A DNA stretch of 64,000 nt, from the NCBI GenBank assembly GCA_963800395.1, contig CAWDBD010000019.1:1-64000 (forward strand), written 5' to 3'. Origin of the DNA: DASSBG01 sp963800395 (GTDB lineage: Bacteria; Pseudomonadota; Gammaproteobacteria; Xanthomonadales; Rhodanobacteraceae). The notes below the pieces were generated by a model. It searched no databases and had not been told where the DNA came from. It saw only the letters and a program-made list of their open reading frames with translations. Each line of letters opens with the position of its first letter. The stretch's first letter is position 1. The position numbers and the translations under genes were made by a program. This document shows positions 54,403 through 61,649 of this stretch, piece after piece.

Positions 54403-55317
54403 ATGGCCAATTCCTACCCTGAACATATCTGGCACAACGGCACGATCAAGCCGTGGGCCGACGCCCAACTGCATGCCATGGCGCATGTCGTGCACTACGG
54501 ATCATCTGTATTCGAGGGCATTCGCAGCTACGACACGCCGTCGGGCCCTGCCATTTTCCGCCTGCATGACCACATGCGCCGGCTGTTCCATTCGGCCAAG
54601 ATCTACAACCTGGACATGCCCTACGACCAGGCGACGCTCGAGGCGGCCTGCGTCGATGTACTCAAGGCCAATGCCATGGGTGCGGGCTATATCCGGCCTG
54701 TGGCCTATCGCGGACTTGGGGGTCTGGGCATTACCACGCCCTGCCCGACAGACGTTGCCGTGGCGGCGCTGCCCTGGGGCACCTACCTCGGCGACGAAGC
54801 GCTGGAAAAAGGTATCGACGCCTGCGTTTCAAGCTGGCAACGGCTGGCGCCCAATACCATGCCGACCGGGGCCAAGGCCGGCGGCAACTATCTGTCCGGA
54901 CAGCTGATTGCCGGCGAGGCGCGCCGGCTCGGCTTCGGCGAAGGCATCGCCCTGGCCAGCAACGGCCTGCTCAGCGAAGGCGCCGGCGAAAACCTGTTCC
55001 TGGTGTTCGATGGCGCCCTGCATACCACACCGGCCAGCGCCGCAATCCTCAACGGCATCACCCGCGACACGCTGATGAAGCTGGCGCGCGAAGACGGCAT
55101 CGAAGTGGTCGAGCGCGACATGCCGCGCGAATACCTGTATCTGGCCGATGAAGTGTTCATGTGCGGCACCGCCGCCGAGGTCACCCCGATCCGCTCGGTG
55201 GATGCACGCCAGGTGGGTGAAGGCAAGGCCGGCCCGATAACGCGTCGCATTCAGGAGATGTTCTTCGGCCTGTTCAAGTCAGGCGAGGACAAGCGCGGCT
55301 GGCTGACGCACTTCTAG
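54403..55317 (+). CDS. ilvE: Branched-chain amino acid aminotransferase
   Basis: PLP enzyme for the final step of Val, Leu and Ile synthesis. 304 residues, the expected size. Motifs: HYGSSVFEGIRSYDT, RLHDHMRRLFHSA, GYIRPVAYRG, the PLP lysine segment GAKAGGNYLSGQ (Lys158), ISEGAGENLF-type text (here LLSEGAGENLF) and FMCGTAAEVTPIRSVD. ATG 54403 starts MANSYPEHIWHNG. It is monocistronic as far as can be seen, followed by the repeat-rich gap. Confidence 0.97.
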   Translation: MANSYPEHIWHNGTIKPWADAQLHAMAHVVHYGSSVFEGIRSYDTPSGPAIFRLHDHMRRLFHSAKIYNLDMPYDQATLEAACVDVLKANAMGAGYIRPVAYRGLGGLGITTPCPTDVAVAALPWGTYLGDEALEKGIDACVSSWQRLAPNTMPTGAKAGGNYLSGQLIAGEARRLGFGEGIALASNGLLSEGAGENLFLVFDGALHTTPASAAILNGITRDTLMKLAREDGIEVVERDMPREYLYLADEVFMCGTAAEVTPIRSVDARQVGEGKAGPITRRIQEMFFGLFKSGEDKRGWLTHF

Positions 55318-55546
55318 AGGAAAGAGCGCGAGCATAACCCCCCGCGAAGCTTCACCGGCCATCTGACCCTGCCTGCGGATTTCCGCTGTGCCTTTCGGGG
55401 ACCCAATGGCCCGGGCGGCACCGCGTGGCCGCCCTTGCTCACGACCGGGCTGCGATCACCGTCATTGCGGGGCCGCTCACAGCGCCCGCACACAAGAAAC
55501 TGCGTGGTTGCGGTTTCCAGGACAGTCTGGAACCTGCGGCGAAGTC

Positions 55547-55596
55547 GAAAATGGATCCCGGGTTCCGGCCTGCGGCCGGCCCCAGGATGACGAACG
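55547..55596. repeat. REP-like palindromic repeat, copy 2
   Basis: Contains ATGGATCCCGGGTTCCGG, CCTGCGGCCGG and CCCCAGGATGACGAACG. It matches copy 1 at 30693-30736 in order and spacing. The centre CCGGCCTGCGGCCGG is self-complementary. Confidence 0.7.
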
Positions 55597-55610
55597 CCGC
55601 TGGCCGACCG

Positions 55611-55822
55611 TCCCGTGTCCCGTCCCGTGTCCTGAGCCCCGAACCCCCGAGTCCCGAGTCCCGAGTCCCGAGTCCCGAGTCCCGAGTCCCGAGTCCCGTG
55701 TCCCGTGTCCCGAGTCCCGAGTCCCGAGTCCCGTGTCCCGTGTCCTGAGCCCCGAATCCCGAGTTCCGAGTTCCGAGTTCCGAGTTCCGAGTTCCGAGTT
55801 CCGAGTTCCGAGTTCCGAGCCC
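55611..55822. repeat. Tandem array of about 30 heptamers (GAGTCCC / GTGTCCC / GAGTTCC)
   Basis: About 212 bases of 7-base units. An irregular start gives way to a block of mainly GAGTCCC with interspersed GTGTCCC, a short break (CTGAGCCCCGAATCCC), then a uniform block of GAGTTCC. It ends 13 bases from the stop codon of the histidine kinase. Block-wise homogeneity implies recent expansion by slippage or unequal exchange, so copy number should vary between strains. Confidence 0.93.
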
Positions 55823-55835
55823 TGCCCCGCGCACG

Positions 55836-57152
55836 CTATCCCGCTTGCGGCGGCAGCACGAAGTCCAGTGTGGCAATGGTGCCGTGCGTATCCTGGCGCG
55901 GGGCCAGGGAAACCTGCCAGCCGTACAGGTCACACAGGCGGATGACGATGGCCAGACCGAGTCCGGCGCCGCTGCCGCTGACGCCCTTGCCACGCACGCC
56001 ACGCTGGAAAAGTCGCTGCACGTCCTCGTCGCCGATGCCCTGGCCGGTATCGGTGACCACCACCTTGCCGTCACCGATGTGTATCCGCACTTCGCCCCGC
56101 TGCGTGTACTTGATTGCATTGCCAATCAGGTTGGTCAGTGCCACGGCCAGCACCGATGATGGCGCGTTGACGGCCAGCGACTCGCTTGCCTCGATATGGA
56201 TTTCGACCGGCTTGCCGCGCAATTGCGGCTTCTGGCTGGCCACCACGTCCTTCACCACGCGCGCCACATCCGAGTTCTCGCCATCCATGGGACCGGAACG
56301 CTCGGCACGCGACAGCAGCAGCAAGGCCTCGATCAGCTCGGTGGCCTGACGCGAGGAGCGTTCGATACGCTTGAGGCGTTCGCGCAGCTTGTCGGTCAGG
56401 TCGGGCGAGGACTGCAGCAGTTCGGTGGTGCTGGCGATCACCGCCAATGGCGTGCGCAGCTCGTGACTGACATCGGAGTTGAATTCGCGGTCACGCTCGA
56501 CCACGTGGGTGAGACGCTCGGCATACTCGTCCAGCGCTTCGGCCAGCTCGCCGACCTCGTCGCTGGCGAAATGTGGCGCCAATGGCGTGACCCGCCCACC
56601 TTCGCGGAAGCCACGCAATCGCTGCGCCAGGTCGGTGACCGGACGAATGACACGTGTCGACAACCAGGCACCAATCAGCAAGGACAGCAATGCAAACACG
56701 GCCACGGCCCCGATCAGCGCATATTGCAGGCGGGTCTGACTCCGTTGTTCCTGGGACGTATCGTATTTGAGGAAAAACCAGAAGTCGGGATCCTTGCGCA
56801 CCGCAAGTTTGTAGCTTTCCGTGGTTCCGTCGGGCTTGGTCTCGACGACGTCGTGCACCCCATTCTCAAGCCCTTTCCAGGCGTCCGGCGTCTTGTCAAA
56901 ATTTCGCCTGGCAATGACGTAACCATCGATCTTCTCGAGCCTGAACCTCAGGTCTTTCGGATTCTCGTAGTAGGTATTTGCATTCTGGTTGAGATTGGTC
57001 AGCAAGGTATTGCCGATCAGCTGCGCTTCGAGACGCGCACGCAGGTAGACCGTGGCGGTGGCAAATGCGGCGACCAGCGCCAGGCCGAACAGAAAATACG
57101 AAATGAAAATGCGGCTGCGCAGGCGCCGCCGGTAACCGGAAACGGATCTCAT
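55836..57152 (-). CDS. HAMP-domain sensor histidine kinase
   Basis: 438 residues. Two membrane segments (about 14-38 and 145-167) enclose a periplasmic sensor of about 105 residues. HAMP (TRVIRPVTDLAQRLRGF) follows, then an HisKA domain with FNSDVSHELRTPL (His230). The HATPase_c part has NLIGNAIKYT, DTGQGIG and GAGLGLAIV. The regulator gene lies 58 bases upstream on the same strand, making a PhoPQ-like cognate pair. The signal is unknown. Its 3' end adjoins the heptamer array, so message ends will carry it unless transcription stops quickly. Confidence 0.92.
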   Translation of the reverse strand: MRSVSGYRRRLRSRIFISYFLFGLALVAAFATATVYLRARLEAQLIGNTLLTNLNQNANTYYENPKDLRFRLEKIDGYVIARRNFDKTPDAWKGLENGVHDVVETKPDGTTESYKLAVRKDPDFWFFLKYDTSQEQRSQTRLQYALIGAVAVFALLSLLIGAWLSTRVIRPVTDLAQRLRGFREGGRVTPLAPHFASDEVGELAEALDEYAERLTHVVERDREFNSDVSHELRTPLAVIASTTELLQSSPDLTDKLRERLKRIERSSRQATELIEALLLLSRAERSGPMDGENSDVARVVKDVVASQKPQLRGKPVEIHIEASESLAVNAPSSVLAVALTNLIGNAIKYTQRGEVRIHIGDGKVVVTDTGQGIGDEDVQRLFQRGVRGKGVSGSGAGLGLAIVIRLCDLYGWQVSLAPRQDTHGTIATLDFVLPPQAG

Positions 57153-57210
57153 GATTTCAGGTCAACGCCGATGGGCTGTTCTCCCGCGCGACTGCGTTTG
57201 TGCGCCACCA

Positions 57211-57897
57211 TCAAGCCGGCAGGGCGTCCGGATCAAACATGCGGTAGCCGATGCCATGGCGGGTGTGGATCAGCGCCTTGTCGTAGGGCTTGTCGATCAC
57301 CGCACGCAGGCCATGGATATGCACCCGCAGACTGTCGCTGTCGGGCAGTTCCTCGCCCCAGACACGATGCTCCAGGTCCTGTCGCGTGACTACCGAGGGA
57401 CTGGATTCCATCAGCGCCTGCAGCAGTTTCAGGCCGATCGGGTTGAGCTGGATGGACTTGCCGCCGCGGGTCACGGTCAGGGTATCGAGGTTGTAGGTCA
57501 GGTCCGCCACCTTGAGCACGCGTGTCTGCGGGCCCTTGCCGCGACGCGCCAGCACCTCGAGACGCGCGCCCAGCTCCTGCAGCGCAAACGGCTTGGTCAT
57601 GTAGTCGTCGGCACCGGACTCGAACCCGGTCAGCTTCTGGTCCAGGGCATCGCGTGCGGTCAGCATCATCACCGGGGTCTGCTTGTGCGCTTCGGAATGC
57701 AGCTTGCGACACACTTCCAGGCCATCCATGCCGGGCAGTGTCAGATCCAGCACGATCACGTCGAAGTCGTGCACCACGGCCAGATGCAGCCCGGTCACGC
57801 CGTCGCCGGCAAAGTCCACCAGGTGACCGTGATCTTCCAGATAATCGCCGATGTTGGTGGCGATGTCGTTGTTGTCCTCGATGACCAGTACGCGCAT
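57211..57897 (-). CDS. OmpR-family response regulator
   Basis: 228 residues. Receiver domain: acidic pair Glu7-Asp8, phospho-acceptor Asp51 (IVLDLTLPGMDG), LTARDA and the conserved Lys in YMTKPF. The C-terminal winged helix has LNPIGLKLLQALMESSPSVV, HRVWGEELPDSDSLRVHIHG and RGIGYR-type end (HGIGYRMF). ATG 57897 begins MRVLVIEDNND and has GGAG nine bases upstream. The 5' side holds the terminator and promoter at 57979-58144. A closer -10-like TATGAT near 57962 could serve as its own promoter. Confidence 0.94.
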   Translation of the reverse strand: MRVLVIEDNNDIATNIGDYLEDHGHLVDFAGDGVTGLHLAVVHDFDVIVLDLTLPGMDGLEVCRKLHSEAHKQTPVMMLTARDALDQKLTGFESGADDYMTKPFALQELGARLEVLARRGKGPQTRVLKVADLTYNLDTLTVTRGGKSIQLNPIGLKLLQALMESSPSVVTRQDLEHRVWGEELPDSDSLRVHIHGLRAVIDKPYDKALIHTRHGIGYRMFDPDALPA

Positions 57898-57978
57898 GAA
57901 CGACTCCACAGGTTGACGATGAGCGCGCGCCTCGCATGGCCGACACGCTACGGCCATCATAACCGTACACGCGCCAAC

Positions 57979-58024
57979 AAAAAGGCCCAAGCGGGTGTGC
58001 AGGGGGACACACCTCGCCTGGGCC
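57979..58024 (-). terminator. Strong intrinsic terminator
   Basis: On the minus strand GGCCCAGGCGAGGTGTG (58024-58008) pairs with CACACCCGCTTGGGCC (57999-57984) around the loop TCCCCCTG, with one bulge. It is followed at once by TTTTTGTT. Stem length and U-run are both good. The only minus-strand transcripts it can end come from the promoter at 58117-58144 or from tRNA-Gly. Confidence 0.8.
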
Positions 58025-58110
58025 TGAGCGCTTGGGGCCTTTGCGCGCCAAACTGCTGCAGTCGTGCTTGAACAGCGCGTATACCCAGGAGTGGCAACAA
58101 CGACCGCAGC
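57979..58110 (-). ncRNA. Candidate small RNA or attenuated leader upstream of the OmpR-type regulator
   Basis: Minus-strand transcript of about 132 nt predicted between a promoter (58117-58144) and an intrinsic terminator (57979-58024), with no ORF inside. The terminator loop is C-rich (UCCCCCUG), a feature of sX13-like sRNAs in xanthomonads. It does not show the conserved cores of SRP RNA, 6S RNA or tmRNA. GGCCCCAAGCG (58039-58029) repeats the 5' arm of the terminator and could pair with its 3' arm instead. Because the regulator starts 82 bases farther on, it may be a leader controlled by termination. Confidence 0.45.
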
Positions 58111-58116
58111 GAGGCC

Positions 58117-58144
58117 TTTATAAGCGCGCCCCCGGAAAAAACAA
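58117..58144 (-). promoter_or_regulatory. Sigma-70-type promoter TTGTTT-16-TATAAA
   Basis: Minus strand: -35 TTGTTT at 58144-58139, -10 TATAAA at 58122-58117, spacer 16 bases. The spacer is GC-rich and the predicted start lies near 58110. It heads the short segment ending at the terminator at 57979. Confidence 0.55.
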
Positions 58145-58253
58145 GTTAAACGGCGTTGATCGAATTGTTAAGAGGAGCGTAGGAAAAGGGCGTGGTCAGC
58201 GGTGGCCGCGATGGCAGGTGCTCGCCAGTTCCGGCGCCCCATTTGCTGGAAGA

Positions 58254-58327
58254 TGGAGCGGGTGAAGGGAATCGAACCCTCGTCAGTAGCTTGGGAAGCT
58301 ACAGCTCTACCATTGAGCTACACCCGC
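58254..58327 (-). tRNA. tRNA-Gly (anticodon CCC)
   Basis: 74 nt including an encoded CCA. Acceptor GCGGGTG pairs with CACCCGC, discriminator T. The D-arm has TAGCTCAATGGTAGAGCT. Anticodon stem GTAGC/GCTAC encloses loop TTCCCAA, so the anticodon is CCC, reading GGG codons. The T-arm has GAGGGTTCGATTCCCTT. The tRNA resembles E. coli glyU. It lies between the regulator leader and the FecR-like gene with no other tRNA nearby. Confidence 0.95.
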
Positions 58328-58545
58328 TTTCAATCGCCATCATAGCTCGCATCGGCCTGAAACCATACCGGTCGACAGCGGCTTCCGGCAGCCCGGTTGC
58401 AACGTGCGGTTTCGCTGGGGGTTGACAAGCCTGGTGGTTCCACCTCTGTCTCGGCCAGTGTCGGTTCATGGCGCACGGTGTTCAATGAGAGCCGATGCTG
58501 CGGCTTTACCTCTCCGCACGCACACTGAAATCAACACGGTGACGC

Positions 58546-60546
58546 ATGATGAACCTATTGAACCGTCTTTCCAGCTTGACCCTCATCTGCCTGCTGCTGG
58601 CCCTGCCGGTCATGTCACAGGCCCAGGACATCGACTTGCCCGACCGGGTGGCGCGCCTGTCATTCGTGCGCGGGGATGTTTCCATGGCCCCGGGTGGCAG
58701 CGACAACTGGAACGTGGCTGATCGCAACCGGCCGCTTTTGCGTGGCGACCGCCTGTACATCGGAGATGGCAGTCGCGCGGTACTCGAGATGGGCGACGCC
58801 TCGCTGCGCATGGATGACCGCAGCGCGGTCGACCTGGTGGCGCTGAACGACGAGCGTGCCCAGGTGCAGTTGACCCAGGGCACCGTCAACCTGTCGGTGC
58901 ACCGCCTGGATCGCGACCAGATCTACGAGATCGACACGCCGACCATGGCCTTTGTCGCCGACCAGCCCGGCAGCTATCGCATCGACGTGGACCCGGATGG
59001 CTACGGCGCCATGGTCACGGTATTTTCGGGCCAGGGCACGGTATGGGGTGATCGCAACTCCAGCTACCGGGTCTACAGCGGTCGCAGCTTCCGTTTCGAC
59101 AGCAGCGATGTGCAGCGCGTGCGCATCAGCTCTATCCCCAGCTATAACGACTTTGACCGGTTCTGCGCCGATCTCGATTCAGGCTATGCCAGCTCGGTGT
59201 CGTCTCGCTATGTGGCGCAAAACGTGGTTGGCTATCGTGACCTGGATCGATACGGCACCTGGCGCAGCAGCGCCGAGTACGGCCATGTCTGGTTCCCCAG
59301 CCAGGTGAACACCGACTGGGCACCGTATCGTGACGGCCGCTGGACATGGATCGAACCCTGGGGCTGGACCTGGGTGGACAATGCACCATGGGGGTTTGCA
59401 CCCTTCCATTACGGCCGCTGGGCGCGCGTGCACAATCGCTGGGGCTGGGTTCCTGGCCCACGCCTGCGCCGCGCCGTGTACGCTCCGGCACTGGTAGCGT
59501 TCGTGGGCAACGTGTCGATCTCTATTGGCGGCGGCACCCCGGTGGGCTGGTTTCCGCTGGGACCGCGTGACATCTACCAGCCTCCCTATCGGGTCAACCA
59601 AGACTATTTCGTCAACATCAACCTGGGCGGCGGGCGCTTTTTCAACCGCAACCATGTTCGCGACCGCTGGGACGACTATCATCAGCAGCGCAATTATGAC
59701 CGCTTCACCTACGCCTACCGGCATGATCGCGATGCGGTCACTGTCGTATCAAGCGACCACTTCCGCGACTCGCGCATCGTGAACCGATCCACAGCGCGCA
59801 TGAGTGAGGCCGTGCTGCTGCAGTCGCGCGTTGAACGTGCGCCTTCGGTGCAGCCGAATCGCGCCAGCGCCGGCGCAGGCCGCGCGCAGCCGAAAAATCA
59901 GGTATTCGCGCGCAAAGTCGTATCGCGTGCGCCCGTGAGTTCCCAAGGAGTCACGCGTACGGGCGTGATTTCCTCGCCCCGTGGAACACCGCAGCGCAGC
60001 GCCGCAGGGTCGACCAGCCCGCCTCGCAACGAGATGTTCAGAACGCCAGTCCGCACCCCGGTTGGCAATCAGCGTACGCAAAGTCCGCCCGTGCCGCGCA
60101 CCACTGTGCCGCGCTCCACCTTGCCGCAGCAACGGAACACCTCACCGCGCGGGCTGCCTTCCGGCAGAACGGTCGTGCCAAACCGGCCGATAATCGATGC
60201 TGGCCGCTCGCCCGGCTCGCTCCCTGTCTCTGGCAGCCAGCCTTCCATTCGCCAGCCAGGCAGCATCCAGCGGTCGCGACCCACCTCGCCCTCGCGCAGC
60301 TTGCCGCGTGCGCAGCCTCCTGTAATCGCACCCCAACGTACGCCAGCGATCGGCGTGCCGCGTAACCTGCCGCAACCGGTTCGCCGCTCCACTCCCCAGC
60401 CGGGTTCCGGTGTATCGAACAATTCGTCGGTGCGCAGCACTGTCCCGGTGAGCAAACCCGTGAAATCGGGCAATGACTCGAAGCAGGGCCAGTCGGCCTC
60501 GCCGCGCGGCAAACCACAACGCCGCGCCGCATCAGGCATTCGCTGA
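58546..60546 (+). CDS. Secreted FecR/DUF6600-like protein with a Pro/Arg/Ser-rich tail
   Basis: 666 residues with a signal peptide (LICLLLALPVMSQAQ). Residues about 35-190 are a FecR-like beta domain (RVARLSFVRGDVSMAPGG, DRLYIGDGSRAVLEMGDA, GTVWGDRNSSYRVYSGRS). Residues about 230-330 have the Trp-rich DUF6600 pattern (EYGHVWFPSQVNTDWAPYRD, WTWIEPWGWTWVD, APFHYGRWARVHNRWGW-type). The last 220 residues are disordered and basic, rich in Pro, Arg, Ser and Gln. It has no partner sigma factor or TonB receptor nearby, so a signalling role like true FecR is doubtful. An envelope or surface role is possible. Confidence 0.82.
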   Translation: MMNLLNRLSSLTLICLLLALPVMSQAQDIDLPDRVARLSFVRGDVSMAPGGSDNWNVADRNRPLLRGDRLYIGDGSRAVLEMGDASLRMDDRSAVDLVALNDERAQVQLTQGTVNLSVHRLDRDQIYEIDTPTMAFVADQPGSYRIDVDPDGYGAMVTVFSGQGTVWGDRNSSYRVYSGRSFRFDSSDVQRVRISSIPSYNDFDRFCADLDSGYASSVSSRYVAQNVVGYRDLDRYGTWRSSAEYGHVWFPSQVNTDWAPYRDGRWTWIEPWGWTWVDNAPWGFAPFHYGRWARVHNRWGWVPGPRLRRAVYAPALVAFVGNVSISIGGGTPVGWFPLGPRDIYQPPYRVNQDYFVNINLGGGRFFNRNHVRDRWDDYHQQRNYDRFTYAYRHDRDAVTVVSSDHFRDSRIVNRSTARMSEAVLLQSRVERAPSVQPNRASAGAGRAQPKNQVFARKVVSRAPVSSQGVTRTGVISSPRGTPQRSAAGSTSPPRNEMFRTPVRTPVGNQRTQSPPVPRTTVPRSTLPQQRNTSPRGLPSGRTVVPNRPIIDAGRSPGSLPVSGSQPSIRQPGSIQRSRPTSPSRSLPRAQPPVIAPQRTPAIGVPRNLPQPVRRSTPQPGSGVSNNSSVRSTVPVSKPVKSGNDSKQGQSASPRGKPQRRAASGIR

Positions 60547-60869
60547 CAGGATCCTGTACTGCGTAGCAGGCACAACCCTGCGAGCCCGACATCCTGGTGC
60601 AGACCGGGATGCCGGGCACCCGATGCCACGCGCACCTGTGTGCCGCGCGGGCGAATTCGTGATCAGGAGGCCGGCCCGCCACGGTGAGAGAGACGGCGAA
60701 GCTCAACTCTCGTCCAGTCTGCAATGCCCGCCATGCGTTAGGATAGGCACAGTCTCTCGATATCGATTTCATGATGCGCTGCGCTGCCTTCATTGCCCGA
60801 GCACCCGTTGCCCGCCATGCGCGGTGCGGGTCGGTGGTGGCCTGCCGCAGGCGTGGCTGAAGGGGAACC
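60547..60869. other. Intergenic region before trmB, nothing recognised
   Basis: About 323 bases. Short frames on both strands have no family likeness. Bases 60856-60867 hold an AGGGGAA ribosome site for trmB. A weak promoter could lie near 60735-60765 (TTAGGATAGGC region) but is not convincing. No terminator hairpin with a T-run follows the FecR-like gene. Confidence 0.4.
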
Positions 60870-61625
60870 ATGAGCAACAGCCGGGGGCAAGGCCAGCAAG
60901 GAACGGAATCGCAGCGACGGCCGGTACGCAGTTACGTGCTGCGTGAAGGTCGCATCACGCCCGCCCAGCAGCGTGCCTTCGATGCCCACTGGTCGCGTTA
61001 CGGCGTCGACTTTGCCGGCGAGGCGCGCGATCTGGATGGCTTGTTCGGCCGGTCCGCCCCGCACGTGCTGGAGATCGGCTTCGGCAACGGCGAAGCGCTG
61101 GCATGGGCGGCACAGCACTACCCTGATCGCGATCATATCGGCATCGAAGTGCACCGCCCCGGCGTGGGCCGGCTGATGAATGCGCTGGCCGCTGCCGACG
61201 TCGGCAACGCGCGCATCTACCGCCATGACGCAGTCGAGGTGATTGAGCAGGAGATCCCGCCTGCCAGCCTGGACGAGGTCAGAATCTGGTTCCCCGACCC
61301 CTGGCCCAAGAAACGTCATCACAAGCGACGGCTGGTGCAACCGGCCTTTGTCGACCTGCTGGCGCGGCGCATGCGCCCCGGTGGCCTGCTGCATCTGGCC
61401 ACCGACTGGCAGGAATACGCCGAGCACATGCTGGACGTGATGCAGGCCGCACCCGGCTGGTGCAATCGCGCCGGTGCCGGCAACTACAGTGAACGTCCGG
61501 AGTGGCGCATCCAGACCCACTTCGAGCGCCGCGGCTTGCGCCTCGGCCACTGCGTCCGCGACCTGTTGTACGACTTCACCGGCGACACCAGCACAGCATC
61601 CCGGTCCGACCAGCCATCCACCTGA
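60870..61625 (+). CDS. trmB: tRNA (guanine-N7-)-methyltransferase
   Basis: SAM-dependent enzyme making m7G46 in tRNA. 251 residues. SAM motif LEIGFGNGEALA, then GIEVHRPGVGRLM, and the family signature IWFPDPWPKKRHHKRRL. Conserved C-terminal TDW...YAEHML and SERPEWRIQTHFERRG follow. AAGGGGAA precedes ATG 60870. The last 15 residues are a Ser/Thr-rich extension. The transporter gene starts 24 bases downstream, so the two may be co-transcribed. Confidence 0.96.
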   Translation: MSNSRGQGQQGTESQRRPVRSYVLREGRITPAQQRAFDAHWSRYGVDFAGEARDLDGLFGRSAPHVLEIGFGNGEALAWAAQHYPDRDHIGIEVHRPGVGRLMNALAAADVGNARIYRHDAVEVIEQEIPPASLDEVRIWFPDPWPKKRHHKRRLVQPAFVDLLARRMRPGGLLHLATDWQEYAEHMLDVMQAAPGWCNRAGAGNYSERPEWRIQTHFERRGLRLGHCVRDLLYDFTGDTSTASRSDQPST

Positions 61626-61649
61626 CATACACCACCACGGCCCGCATCC

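Larger units (their letters stand above)
55318..55835. other. Intergenic region made largely of repeats, no gene seen
   Basis: 518 bases between ilvE and the histidine kinase gene. It holds a REP-like palindrome (55547-55596) and a heptamer tandem array (55611-55822). Open frames across the array exist on both strands only because a 7-base repeat without stops reads as a 7-residue repeat. No ribosome site or family likeness supports a gene. The 230 bases before the palindrome contain nothing I can name. Confidence 0.7.

Noticed and set aside
55611..55822. Heptamer array considered as a CRISPR array or a repeat protein
   Set aside because: Units are 7 bases with no spacers, there are no cas genes, and frames are open on both strands only because the repeat lacks stops.
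57979..58110. Candidate RNA considered as SRP RNA, 6S RNA or tmRNA
   Set aside because: The SRP GGAAGGAAGCAGCC core, the 6S central bubble and tmRNA tRNA-like ends are all missing.
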